A stretch of DNA of 26,770 nt. It comes from Parvicella sp963922585. Its GTDB lineage: Bacteria > Bacteroidota > Bacteroidia > Flavobacteriales_D > Parvicellaceae. The notes below the pieces were generated by a model. It saw nothing but the letters and a program-made list of their open reading frames with translations, searched no databases and was not told the origin of the DNA. Where the stretch lies: assembly GCA_963922585.1 (NCBI GenBank), contig CAWUIK010000040.1, positions 1-26,770 on the forward strand. The letters are read 5' to 3'. A program made the position numbers and the translations under genes. The stretch's first letter is position 1. The number at the start of each line of letters is the position of its first letter. Shown here one piece after another: positions 1-8,680 of this stretch.

Positions 1-107
1 ATAACTTTGAATGAAAATTAGTCGACTTTAGTCAACAACCTTGTGAAACTTGACATTTACAAGTTTATTTTTTTCAATGTTGAACTTTTTTTTTAATTTA
101 AAAGAAT

Positions 108-115
108 TATATTTG
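108..115 (+). promoter_or_regulatory. Candidate Bacteroidota -7 promoter element for the T9SS cargo operon
   Basis: TATATTTG matches the TAnnTTTG consensus exactly and lies 45 bases before the ATG at 161. The nearest upstream TTG (80-82) is 25 bases away, longer than the usual spacing, so only the -7 half is convincing. Another exact match, TAACTTTG at 2-9, is an alternative that would give a long leader. Confidence 0.45.
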
Positions 116-160
116 TTAACTATTTATTTACCTTTTATTAAACTTAACCTACACAATAAA

Positions 161-3100
161 ATGAAAAAACTATACTTTTTACTTGTAATTGTTTATGTTT
201 CTTTTTCTGATTTATATAGCCAATGTAACGTAAATGCTTTTTCAAGTCCTGATACAATTGTATGTGGGAGTTGTGCTACTTTAAGCGCTTTTGGTTCTGC
301 AACAGGAAACATCGCTTTCCAAGAAGATTTCAATGGAGGCTCTCCTATTGGTTGGCAATTTACTCAGTCAGTTACAATTGCTAATAATACATGTGGTTTG
401 ACTTCTCCTGATGGCTCAGATTTTATGTGGATGGGAGATGCCGCTGTAAACCCTAGAGACATGACTACTGTAGGTTTTGATTTATCATTAGGAGGAACCA
501 TCTGTTTTGATATGGTATTTGCAACACAAGGTGATGCTTCTCCATGTGAGGGTCCAGACGAACCAGACGAAGGGGTTTTTGTACAATACAGTATTGATAA
601 TGGTGCAACATGGATAGATATTCAGTATTGGGATCCCAATGGTGGTAATGACCCACAGTTAACTAATTGGAACACCTACTGTATTACCATACCAGCTGGT
701 GCTCAGACCTCTAACACAATGATTCAGTGGCATCAAGATGATGTTTCTGGCTCTGAATATGACCACTGGGGTATCGATAACGTTCAGATTACTTTGAACG
801 ACCCAAACTATACTATTTCTTGGTTACATGATGGATATTCCTATGGATTAGGAAATCCTGGAGGTGACAATCCAACAGATGTTTGTATTACTACAACAAC
901 AAGTTACACAGTTCAAATGACTGATGGAACAAATACTTGTACAGATGTTATTGAGGTAGTAGTAGTAGACCCGGTTTTATTTGTTAATGCTGGAAATGAC
1001 ACAACAATATGCCCTGGTGATTGTGCTAATTTAAATGGTGAGGCTTATGAAATAATTAGCCCGGCTAAAACACCTACTTTCTCAAATAGCGAAACTGATT
1101 TAATCGCTGGAACACCAATGGTTCCTATTGGAACACCATGTGTAAATTTTGGTGGATGTAACTGTTGGGATGGGAGTTCTGTAGGGTTTGGAGGACAATG
1201 CCCTCCAGAACCTGGAAGTATTAATGCCGAAATGAACATTAATGTTCAAAATATGAATCAAACAAATGTAGGAAATGGATTTATTACCAGTGTTTGTGTA
1301 AATAGTTTTAATATTACGCCTGGCGTTGGTTGTACCGCTACAAGTCTAGCAGATATTGAAATTGTCTTGGTATGCCCCGATGGTACTGAAGTAATTTTAG
1401 CAAATACAGGTTCTTTGTCTGGAAATACCATAAACAATATGTGTTTTGAATTAGGTGCCGCCCCATACAGCACAGGAAGCGCTCCGTATACAGGTACTTT
1501 TGCTCCTGCAAATTCATGGAGCGCTCTAAATGGATGTACTTCAAACGGAGTATGGACTATGATAATGAGAGGTGTTAATATGGAAACATGTGTGCCTCTA
1601 GGTTCAATAGGTGGATGGTCAATCTCTTTTGACGACCCTCAAATTACAGGTCCAGCAAACTATGCATGGACTTCAGCAGCAAACTTAACAAATCCGACTT
1701 CTCTCAATCCAAATTTTTGTCCAACAGCCACAGAGACTTTTACGCTTTCTGTGACAGATATAAATAACTGTCTAACAGTTACAGATGATGTTACTGTAAC
1801 ACTAGGGACTACTGGAACTGCTCCTTGTGGTACAACACCAGATCCGTGCGTTACTTTAACCAATGAAGGATGTGGCTCAGGAGGATATGTTTGGGAATAT
1901 GAATTGACAGATGGAGGTGAAATTAATATTACTACTCTTACTCCCGCTGGAAGTTGGCAAGTGTCTTATGACAATGGAATAACATGGTCTGCTTTAACAG
2001 CTCCCACTATTATAAACACACAAGGTGATGTATGGATATTATCCACAGACCCTGATCCTACTGATCAACTCAACTTTTCTCTCGGTGAATGGTCACATGA
2101 CGATTGTACTGGAGGAACTACAAACATAACTGCTGGTCACGATTGTATTTTAGATGGATGTCCCAACTGTGTAGTGTCTACTGGTTGTGTTACAGCAATA
2201 AACGAAGGTTGTGGTTTTGGTGGATATGTTTGGGAATATGAAATTACTGCTGGAGGAGAAATAAATGTAACAACTTTAACCCCTCCTGGCGCTTGGGAAG
2301 TTTCTTATGATAATGGAGCAACTTGGTCACCACTTACAGCTCCAACAACTATCACAAACACTGGAGATGTATGGTTTTTATCAACAGACCCTGATCCTGC
2401 TGACTTATTTGTTTTTTCAACAGGTGAATGGAATTATGATGATTGTACAACTGGTGCTACCAATATATCAGCAGGACATGATTGTATTTTAGATGGTTGT
2501 AACTGTACTACACCAGAAGCAACTTTTAATGCTAGTGCTACAACAATTTGTGAAGGCGATTGTATCAACTTTACAAACACCAGTTCTAATATCCCCGCTG
2601 GAGCACTATTGGCTTGGAATTTCCCCGGTGCTACACCTGCTAATAGTACTACAAATAGCCCTACAAATGTCTGTTATGCAACTGCTGGAAGTTACTGGGT
2701 AACTTTAGTATATACAGATGCGACTTTCAATTTAATTGATTCTACAGGAATGGCGATAACTGTTACGACATGTGCCGTGGATCCTCCAGTTGCAAACTTT
2801 AACGCTACTGCAACATCAATTTGTGAAGGTGATTGTATCGATTTTAATGATTTAAGCACCTCTACAGCGGTAGGAGGAATTACAGACTGGTCATGGGATT
2901 TTGGTAATGGACAGACTTCAACACTTCAAAATCCAACTAACATTTGTTATGCTACTGCAGGTAACTATACTGTCTCACTAACTGTTACAGATGCTAATGG
3001 TTCTCACACAGAAACATTTACCAACTATATAGAAACCACAGTTTGTTCTGGTCCTCAACCAGTCGCTGATTTTTCTGCTACTAACACTACTTTATGTACA

Positions 3101-4612
3101 GGTGATTGTATCGACTTTACAGATTTGAGCACTTCTTCAGCAGTTGGAGGTATCACAAGTTGGTCTTGGAATTTTGGTAATGGTCAAACATCCACACTTC
3201 AAAACCCTACAAATATTTGTTATGCAACTGCTGGAAATTACACAATAACTTTAACCGTTTCTGATGCCAACGGTAACAATACACAAACGCTATCAAATTA
3301 CATTGAAGTTTCCGTTTGTACAACTCCAAATGCATCATTCAATGTAACGCCTTCTACTACTATTTGTGAAGGCGATTGTATAGGCTTTGTAAACACAAGT
3401 ACAGCTGTTCCTCCTGGGGCTGTTGTAGGATGGAATTTCCCTGGTGCTACACCAACGAATAGCACACAAAATAGTCCAAACAATATTTGTTATCCTACTG
3501 CTGGTATTTATTGGGCTACTTTGGTAATCGCTGATGGGACAACATTTGCTGTAATTGATTCTACAGGTGTAGCAATTACTGTAACAACTTGTACACCTCC
3601 AATAGCCGATTTTACATATAGTCCTGCTGGACCTTTCTGTGAAGGTGATTGTATCACATTTACTAGTAATAGTACCTATACGTCTCCTGCGACTTTCCTT
3701 TGGGATTTTGGTAATGGACAAACAAACTTAACGGAAACTCCTGGCGCACCTATTTGTTTCAATGATGCTGGTAGTTATAATGTCAGTTTGACTGTTTCAG
3801 ATGCAAATGGTTCTAATACACAAACTCAAACAATAGAAATATTAGATTGTTCTCCTCCAAACGCAGGATTTACAATGTCTAATAATGTTATTTGTGAAGG
3901 TCAGTGTATTTTCTTTAATAATACCTCTACTAATGGTACATTCTACCAATGGACCTTTGAAGGAGGAAATCCAGCTGCATCATATGTTCCTTTCCCAGGT
4001 AATGTTTGCTTTGAAGAAGAAGGAAATTATACAATTACTTTAGTTGCTGGTAATTCTTTTGGAAGTGATACCATAACAAGTCAAGTTACTGTTAATCCTT
4101 CTCCTAATGTAACCACTTCAGAAGATCAAATAATATACTCAAGTCAAGAGGTTCAGATTTCAGCTTCGAGTTCAGACCCAAATGTAAGTTATATATGGTC
4201 TCCTACAGAATGGCTCTATTGCCCCGATTGTGCAGTAACAACAGTAGCGCCTGAAGACACTATTTTGTATACTGTAACAGTTACCAACTCTTTTGGGTGT
4301 TCCGATTCTTCTAATGTGCTTATAGAGGTTATATATATTGAAGAAATTGGTGTTCCTACTGCATTCTCCCCGAATGGTGATGGACACAATGATGTGCTTT
4401 ATGTTCAAGGAGCGGGAATAAAAAACATGGTGTTTAGAGTTTTTAATAGATATGGTCAGATGGTTTTTGAATCGACAGATCAAGAATATGGATGGGATGG
4501 AACTTTCCAAGGAAAAGACTTGAATCCTGGTGTTTTTGTTTATTATGTACAATATGATAATTCAACTTCTGAAGATAATATCTTGGAAGGTAATGTTACT
4601 TTAATCCGATAA
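161..4612 (+). CDS. Large secreted T9SS cargo with P-domain-like, duplicated and PKD modules and a type B (CHU_C) sorting domain
   Basis: The 1483-residue product starts at the ATG that gives a clean signal peptide (MKKLYFLLVIVYVSF, cleavage near residue 21-22); an upstream in-frame TTG at 50 would bury it. In order it shows an N-terminal beta-rich domain with a WGIDNVQI end (about 55-215, reelin/MAM-like), a proprotein-convertase P-domain-like module (about 370-490, with CPDGTEV and a late GGWSISF), two unrecognised 105-residue repeats (563-667 and 676-780), six Cys-rich PKD-type modules (about 785-1320) and a C-terminal domain (about 1398-1483) with VPTAFSPNGDGHNDVL, FNRYGQ and YGWDGTFQG. 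That last domain is the gliding motility-associated C-terminal type, which directs secretion through T9SS. The product is probably a surface adhesin or motility-related protein, but its ligand is unknown. It lies 3 bases before a PorP/SprF gene, which probably assists its export. Confidence 0.9.
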   Translation: MKKLYFLLVIVYVSFSDLYSQCNVNAFSSPDTIVCGSCATLSAFGSATGNIAFQEDFNGGSPIGWQFTQSVTIANNTCGLTSPDGSDFMWMGDAAVNPRDMTTVGFDLSLGGTICFDMVFATQGDASPCEGPDEPDEGVFVQYSIDNGATWIDIQYWDPNGGNDPQLTNWNTYCITIPAGAQTSNTMIQWHQDDVSGSEYDHWGIDNVQITLNDPNYTISWLHDGYSYGLGNPGGDNPTDVCITTTTSYTVQMTDGTNTCTDVIEVVVVDPVLFVNAGNDTTICPGDCANLNGEAYEIISPAKTPTFSNSETDLIAGTPMVPIGTPCVNFGGCNCWDGSSVGFGGQCPPEPGSINAEMNINVQNMNQTNVGNGFITSVCVNSFNITPGVGCTATSLADIEIVLVCPDGTEVILANTGSLSGNTINNMCFELGAAPYSTGSAPYTGTFAPANSWSALNGCTSNGVWTMIMRGVNMETCVPLGSIGGWSISFDDPQITGPANYAWTSAANLTNPTSLNPNFCPTATETFTLSVTDINNCLTVTDDVTVTLGTTGTAPCGTTPDPCVTLTNEGCGSGGYVWEYELTDGGEINITTLTPAGSWQVSYDNGITWSALTAPTIINTQGDVWILSTDPDPTDQLNFSLGEWSHDDCTGGTTNITAGHDCILDGCPNCVVSTGCVTAINEGCGFGGYVWEYEITAGGEINVTTLTPPGAWEVSYDNGATWSPLTAPTTITNTGDVWFLSTDPDPADLFVFSTGEWNYDDCTTGATNISAGHDCILDGCNCTTPEATFNASATTICEGDCINFTNTSSNIPAGALLAWNFPGATPANSTTNSPTNVCYATAGSYWVTLVYTDATFNLIDSTGMAITVTTCAVDPPVANFNATATSICEGDCIDFNDLSTSTAVGGITDWSWDFGNGQTSTLQNPTNICYATAGNYTVSLTVTDANGSHTETFTNYIETTVCSGPQPVADFSATNTTLCTGDCIDFTDLSTSSAVGGITSWSWNFGNGQTSTLQNPTNICYATAGNYTITLTVSDANGNNTQTLSNYIEVSVCTTPNASFNVTPSTTICEGDCIGFVNTSTAVPPGAVVGWNFPGATPTNSTQNSPNNICYPTAGIYWATLVIADGTTFAVIDSTGVAITVTTCTPPIADFTYSPAGPFCEGDCITFTSNSTYTSPATFLWDFGNGQTNLTETPGAPICFNDAGSYNVSLTVSDANGSNTQTQTIEILDCSPPNAGFTMSNNVICEGQCIFFNNTSTNGTFYQWTFEGGNPAASYVPFPGNVCFEEEGNYTITLVAGNSFGSDTITSQVTVNPSPNVTTSEDQIIYSSQEVQISASSSDPNVSYIWSPTEWLYCPDCAVTTVAPEDTILYTVTVTNSFGCSDSSNVLIEVIYIEEIGVPTAFSPNGDGHNDVLYVQGAGIKNMVFRVFNRYGQMVFESTDQEYGWDGTFQGKDLNPGVFVYYVQYDNSTSEDNILEGNVTLIR
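1847..2500 (+). repeat. Tandem duplication of an unrecognised 105-codon module inside the T9SS cargo gene
   Basis: Two copies of exactly 105 codons run 1847-2161 and 2186-2500, separated by 24 bases. Both begin with Cys-Val-Thr and NEGCG, share GGYVWEYE, a WxVSYDNGxTWS core, LSTDPDP and end in AGHDCILDGC. The Cys residues are at matching positions, which suggests a disulfide-bonded fold. I do not recognise the module family. Confidence 0.85.
2515..4112 (+). repeat. Array of six Cys-containing PKD-type modules
   Basis: Modules begin near 2515, 2790, 3065, 3332, 3605 and 3863, about 80-90 codons apart. Nearly all carry CEGDC (CTGDC or CEGQC as variants), a later single Cys in a (I/V)C(Y/F) context before AG or EG, and the first five a final Cys at the module end. 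Modules 2 and 3 share WSWxFGNGQTSTLQNP and modules 1 and 4 share WNFPGATPxNST, giving an A-B-B-A-C-D order that records internal duplications. Confidence 0.85.
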
Positions 4613-4615
4613 GCA

Positions 4616-5647
4616 ATGAGAACAGTTATAATAAAGATAATATCAGCGGTTTTTGTGTTGGGTATCAACCTAACATTTGGTCAAACAGAAAGACATTATT
4701 CTATGTTTTATGGCAATACAGTTGGTTACAATCCCGCTGCCGCAGGGATGTTTAATGGTAACGGAAGGGTTTTTTCTAGTTATAGAGACCAATGGAGTAG
4801 TGTTACTGCCAATCCTTTTCGAACCATCAACTTTTCTGCTGATGGAAAAATTCTTCAAAAACAAATAGATAATGGTGTCATGGGTGTAGGGTTGGTTTAT
4901 TATAGAGATAAGGCGGGTGATGGAAGTATGATAAACTCTAATTTTGGATTGGCAATGAGTTATGCCGTTGAGGTCAGTAAAGATTTTTATATTTCTGTAG
5001 GGGCTCAAACAGGTTTGGCTCAATACAAAATGAACTTCAATAATTTTACTTGGGGCAATCAATGGGTTGGTAATGGTTATGACCAAAGTGTATACAACTT
5101 TGAACCCTTTTACAATGAAGTAAATTCCATGTTTGACCTCAACGCAGGAGTTTATTTTTATGGACCTGTAAATGAATATATTGATGTAGAAGGCGGGTTG
5201 GCCGTGACGCATATTATCAATCAAGATGTTTCTTTTATTAATACTGGTGACATTCTCAAAAGGGGTGTTTCATTTACTTTTTTCCCAGAATACAGAGTTC
5301 CATACAAAAGAATTGCTTTTGACCCAGGTGTTTTTGCTCTTTTTCAAGGCCCTAATAGAGAAATAACTTTTGGTACAGATATCAAGTATTTTGTCAAAGA
5401 AGCATCACACTACACAGGATACTATGATGAAACATCTATTAGTTTAGGTTCATTTTTGAGGATGAATGATGCTATCATTTTCACTGGTGCTTTCAATATT
5501 TCTGGAATAACTGCTGGAGTTGGTTATGATGTAAACTTTAGTAAACTAAGAGTTGCTTCAGGAGGCTTGGGCGCTTATGAGTTTTTTGTGAGATATAGAA
5601 TGGGGTTTGGATACAAATATGTCACTGGAGGAAGAGGGAAGTTTTAA
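4616..5647 (+). CDS. PorP/SprF family T9SS-associated outer-membrane protein
   Basis: The 343-residue protein has an N-terminal signal peptide ending near LTFGQ, then the family opening with HYSMFYGN, YNPAAAGMFNG and SYRDQWSSV, followed by alternating beta-strand segments expected of an outer-membrane barrel. Length is typical of the PorP/SprF family. SprF of Flavobacterium johnsoniae is required for secretion of the adhesin SprB, and such genes often sit next to cargos with type B C-terminal domains, which is the arrangement here. The gene starts 3 bases after the cargo stop codon and is almost certainly co-transcribed with it. That it serves specifically the upstream cargo is inference from this linkage. 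Confidence 0.9.
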   Translation: MRTVIIKIISAVFVLGINLTFGQTERHYSMFYGNTVGYNPAAAGMFNGNGRVFSSYRDQWSSVTANPFRTINFSADGKILQKQIDNGVMGVGLVYYRDKAGDGSMINSNFGLAMSYAVEVSKDFYISVGAQTGLAQYKMNFNNFTWGNQWVGNGYDQSVYNFEPFYNEVNSMFDLNAGVYFYGPVNEYIDVEGGLAVTHIINQDVSFINTGDILKRGVSFTFFPEYRVPYKRIAFDPGVFALFQGPNREITFGTDIKYFVKEASHYTGYYDETSISLGSFLRMNDAIIFTGAFNISGITAGVGYDVNFSKLRVASGGLGAYEFFVRYRMGFGYKYVTGGRGKF

Positions 5648-5660
5648 CAATAATTAAAAC
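5641..5660. terminator. Candidate bidirectional hairpin between convergent genes
   Basis: A perfect 7-base inverted repeat, GTTTTAA and TTAAAAC with a 6-base loop, contains the stop codons of both converging genes. It is AT-rich with only one G-C pair, so it is weak; its symmetry and position are the main support. Confidence 0.3.
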
Positions 5661-7801
5661 CTCAACACTAAAAGCGCTCTCACTTCTGATTTAGTATTAC
5701 CCATAATTTCATTCAATCCTGAACCAATTATTTCAACATTGTTGTAAAACCATTGTCCGTATCTCAACCATACATCAATAGATTTAGAAACTTTGTATCT
5801 AGCAGTCAAATAGGTTCTTGTACCTCTATTTGCATAAGCAGGAATAGCAAAAAAGTACAACACGTCATTTTCGTAGGCATATAGTCTCGTATTGTAGGAG
5901 TCAGTGTCAAAAATAGCGTATCTAAAACTAAACGAAAAATTACTTGACATGGGCTTTACATTGATATCCTGGAAGACAAGAAAACCATTTTCTTTTTGCC
6001 CTCCTCCTCTTTCGTAAGTTATATATTCTACCCTACTTTGAAGACGAACTGCAGGAGAAATTTTGTAAACAATGTTGAACCTAAAGTTGTTTTGATTTGC
6101 TTCCACAACATAGGGTATATCAGTTACTTCTAAATCAGTATCAATAGGTCTATTTCTCATTCTAACCCTTCCGTACATATCTAAATTTCTAGAAGGTTTA
6201 TATCTAATTTGAAGAATTCCATCATATCCAGAAGTACTTGCAGAATTATTGCCAAATCTCAACCAAGGAAACTCAAATTGATCCATATAAGCTGAAACAG
6301 TCCAGTTTTTGTTGATTTTCCCATCAAAACCTAGATACATCCCCTTTTCATTGACGTTAGTACTACTTTCTGCAAATGCAATACTTTTCAAGTTTTGATA
6401 ATCTTTGCTATAATTTCTATACAAAGCAGTGAAAGATATGTTTGTACCTAAAGAAGCCAAAACACCACTTACCAAACCTAATCCTCCATTAGCGCTTCTT
6501 GCTCCTTCACCGAAAAAGTTGAAATTCTTAAACACAACGCTGTAATCTATCCCAACTAATGTATTTGTGTTACTATTAAATTGAAATTGATTATACGTAC
6601 TCAAGTTTCTTTGAATGTCTCCTCCGTAAATTGTGTGCGAACCTATCAAACCAACATTAACCCGTCTCGAAACAAAAGCAAATCGACCACCTCCGATTGT
6701 TTCCTGTATGGCTTGTTTGTCTTCCAATTCACCGATTGTAGCATGCGAACCAGTAGCTTGAAAACTACTTACAGCTATATTTTCAATACTTGAATCTGTC
6801 GTATCTCTAGAACTTGATATATTAGCATCAATTTTTTTACTAGAGCCAAATGCTGTAAATTCAAAGTGTTTTAAAACCCCTAGTGTAACTCCTGCGCCCC
6901 TTAAAAAAAGATTTTCATCCACTGAGGTATATGGTCTTAATCCTGGTGCATTTCTTTTAGCAGAAAGAATATTGATGGATTTTCCAAAAGCTAATCCAGA
7001 CCAAAAAGTCAGTCCTTGTCCAAATTGGGCTTGAAAATCTCCAACAGCAAGGGCTTTTATGGGTCCAACATCTTTTATAAAAAAGTGTGCTGAATAAAAA
7101 TCAAAACCTTTATTCGTTTTGATTCCATGAAGTTCTTCAGCTCTTGAATTCCCGAACATAGTTTCACCAGGATCTTTTTCCATTGTGAAGCCCACACTAA
7201 GGTTGGTAAGATATTTAAATCTATATCTCATATATAATCTATCGGGCTGACCTAAATATCTACTATTTGGACTGTTCTGCCAATCTTCATCAGATATTTC
7301 TGAAAATCCTTCTTGCTCTTCTAAAACTCTTGAATATCTTATAAACAACTCGTTTGTTGCATTTTTGAATAAGTCTTCTACACTTGTATGAGGCGAATCA
7401 AAGTTGGTGTTGACAGTCACAAAAGGCATGATGTTTCTAATTGTTTTGGTGTCAAACCCAGGAATAGATTGCAGTTCGTAAATAGAAATTAATTTTCCAT
7501 TTTTATCAATATGAGCCAACAAACTTTCAATTTGATATTCAGTTAGCAACATCAATTGAAGCAAATCCTCTTTAATGTCTTTTCTGTTTAGGTTGATGGG
7601 TTTTTCATAGTAAATAGAAAGAATATCTAATAACGTTTGAAAATCAGCATCTTCATTTTCTAAATTTTCTGCTAATATCTCTATGCTTTGTTCAATGATA
7701 TAATTTTTTTGAGCCTGATTTTCTAATTGCTTTTCAGATTGCCCAAAAACAACTAATGAAAATAAACTCAAAATAAAAGTATGTAGTATTGCTATTTTCA
7801 A
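5654..7801 (-). CDS. Helix-hairpin-helix domain protein with a predicted outer-membrane beta-barrel
   Basis: The 715-residue product has a signal peptide (1-20, ending VVFGQ), a coiled or helical segment (about 22-60) and a helix-hairpin-helix-like region at about 68-128 with INLNRKDI, LTEYQIESLL, IYELQSIPGF and IRNIMPFV. The rest, from about 150 to the end, is rich in alternating polar/hydrophobic strands and ends in Phe (ALLVLRF), as outer-membrane barrels do. Bacteroidota commonly encode such ComEA-like HHH plus barrel proteins, but their role is not settled. It follows the PorV-like gene by 3 bases and is probably the second gene of that operon. Nucleic-acid binding is not shown. Confidence 0.75.
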   Translation of the reverse strand: MKIAILHTFILSLFSLVVFGQSEKQLENQAQKNYIIEQSIEILAENLENEDADFQTLLDILSIYYEKPINLNRKDIKEDLLQLMLLTEYQIESLLAHIDKNGKLISIYELQSIPGFDTKTIRNIMPFVTVNTNFDSPHTSVEDLFKNATNELFIRYSRVLEEQEGFSEISDEDWQNSPNSRYLGQPDRLYMRYRFKYLTNLSVGFTMEKDPGETMFGNSRAEELHGIKTNKGFDFYSAHFFIKDVGPIKALAVGDFQAQFGQGLTFWSGLAFGKSINILSAKRNAPGLRPYTSVDENLFLRGAGVTLGVLKHFEFTAFGSSKKIDANISSSRDTTDSSIENIAVSSFQATGSHATIGELEDKQAIQETIGGGRFAFVSRRVNVGLIGSHTIYGGDIQRNLSTYNQFQFNSNTNTLVGIDYSVVFKNFNFFGEGARSANGGLGLVSGVLASLGTNISFTALYRNYSKDYQNLKSIAFAESSTNVNEKGMYLGFDGKINKNWTVSAYMDQFEFPWLRFGNNSASTSGYDGILQIRYKPSRNLDMYGRVRMRNRPIDTDLEVTDIPYVVEANQNNFRFNIVYKISPAVRLQSRVEYITYERGGGQKENGFLVFQDINVKPMSSNFSFSFRYAIFDTDSYNTRLYAYENDVLYFFAIPAYANRGTRTYLTARYKVSKSIDVWLRYGQWFYNNVEIIGSGLNEIMGNTKSEVRALLVLRF

Positions 7802-7804
7802 AAT

Positions 7805-8629
7805 TTAGTTTGATTTAGATATCCCAAAAACATAATTAAATGAAACCTCTGGCATAAAACCAAGCACTTGGTGATATCCAGCAGCAATATCTATTTGCAT
7901 ATTGTCTTTATTAAAGCCAAAACCAAAACTAGCTAATGTTGGGTTTGTTCCGATACCCGCTCTTAGAAAAAACATTTCTGAAGTTTTGTATTCAATTCCT
8001 GCTCTAAAGAAAGGATTGTTTAAAAGGTCTTTTTCGGCTTCAACTGTTGTTAAAACTTTATCTGAAAAGGCATAACTCAACCCAAATCTAAAAATAGTAG
8101 GAATTCGTTCGTCATTGAATTCGTTTAGTTTAGTTCTAGTAGGATTGAATAAATGAACCGCCAACATAAAATCATCGTTCAAATAGGCTTGCATTCCTAA
8201 TTCTGCTGTAAGTGCCGAATGATTTCCATAATTATTTCCAACTCTGGTATTGTGATAATTCATCTGAACACCACCGGTAATTTTTTCTGAAAATTTCATT
8301 GCATAAGCCAACCCAAATTTACTTTCTCCATAAAGTGTACTCCCAAAATTGGTAAATGAAACTCCAAAAGTCCCTTTAGAAGTAGGATGTGCATAAGCAA
8401 AACCCATATAGTTGAGGTCTTTCATCAAAAACTTATTTTGAAAAAACGCCCCTGCAGTAGCATTTTCTAACCATCCAAGTCCTGCTTGATTGTGATGCGT
8501 ACTCCATACATCAGAAAGGGAAACAGAAGTATGTCCCATTCCTGCTGATCTTCCTCCATAATGACCATTTTCATGACCACCAAAAATCAAACTTGGAATT
8601 AATAAAAATAGTAACAGTATTCTCATCAA
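7805..8629 (-). CDS. PorV/UPF0164-like outer-membrane beta-barrel protein
   Basis: The 274-residue product has a short signal peptide (MRILLLFLLIPSLIFG; either of two adjacent Met codons could start it), then GGRSAGMGHTSVSLSD and a STHHNQAGL segment resembling the N-terminal region of PorV and related FadL-like barrels of Bacteroidota. The remainder is a series of amphipathic beta strands separated by turns. It is shorter than true PorV or PorQ, so I do not assign either symbol. It is the first gene of a two-gene minus-strand operon with the helix-hairpin-helix/barrel protein. An outer-membrane location is well supported; transport or secretion function is inferred only from family resemblance. 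Confidence 0.6.
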   Translation of the reverse strand: MMRILLLFLLIPSLIFGGHENGHYGGRSAGMGHTSVSLSDVWSTHHNQAGLGWLENATAGAFFQNKFLMKDLNYMGFAYAHPTSKGTFGVSFTNFGSTLYGESKFGLAYAMKFSEKITGGVQMNYHNTRVGNNYGNHSALTAELGMQAYLNDDFMLAVHLFNPTRTKLNEFNDERIPTIFRFGLSYAFSDKVLTTVEAEKDLLNNPFFRAGIEYKTSEMFFLRAGIGTNPTLASFGFGFNKDNMQIDIAAGYHQVLGFMPEVSFNYVFGISKSN

Positions 8630-8667
8630 AAATAAAATTTGAGACTAAATTATATAAAAAAGTAACA

Positions 8668-8675
8668 TATCTTTG
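8668..8675 (+). promoter_or_regulatory. -7 promoter element immediately before the DUF4157-type gene
   Basis: TATCTTTG matches TAnnTTTG exactly and ends 5 bases before the ATG at 8681, so transcription from it would start at or next to the start codon. The nearest upstream TTTG (8638-8641) is 26 bases away, too far for a standard -33 element. Confidence 0.45.
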
Positions 8676-8680
8676 ATTTT

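Noticed and set aside
18..36. Imperfect direct repeat TTAGTCGAC/TTAGTCAAC
   Set aside because: Two 9-base copies with one mismatch near the window edge could be chance; no partner copies or integration features were seen.
50..160. Extended start of the T9SS cargo at a TTG at position 50
   Set aside because: The added residues precede a complete signal peptide that starts at the ATG at 161, and they overlap the candidate -7 promoter element at 108-115.
2515..4112. Regular repeats suggestive of a CRISPR array
   Set aside because: The repeats are about 270 bases, coding and divergent at synonymous positions; there are no short identical repeats with unique spacers.
3335..4552. Minus-strand open frames of 126-128 residues inside the cargo gene
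   Set aside because: They arise from the repetitive Thr/Asn/Ser-rich PKD coding and have low-complexity, Ser/Ile/Arg/Cys-rich products typical of antisense shadows.
4670..5224. 184-residue open frame on the minus strand
   Set aside because: It lies entirely antisense to the well-supported PorP/SprF gene and has no recognisable domain or upstream signal.
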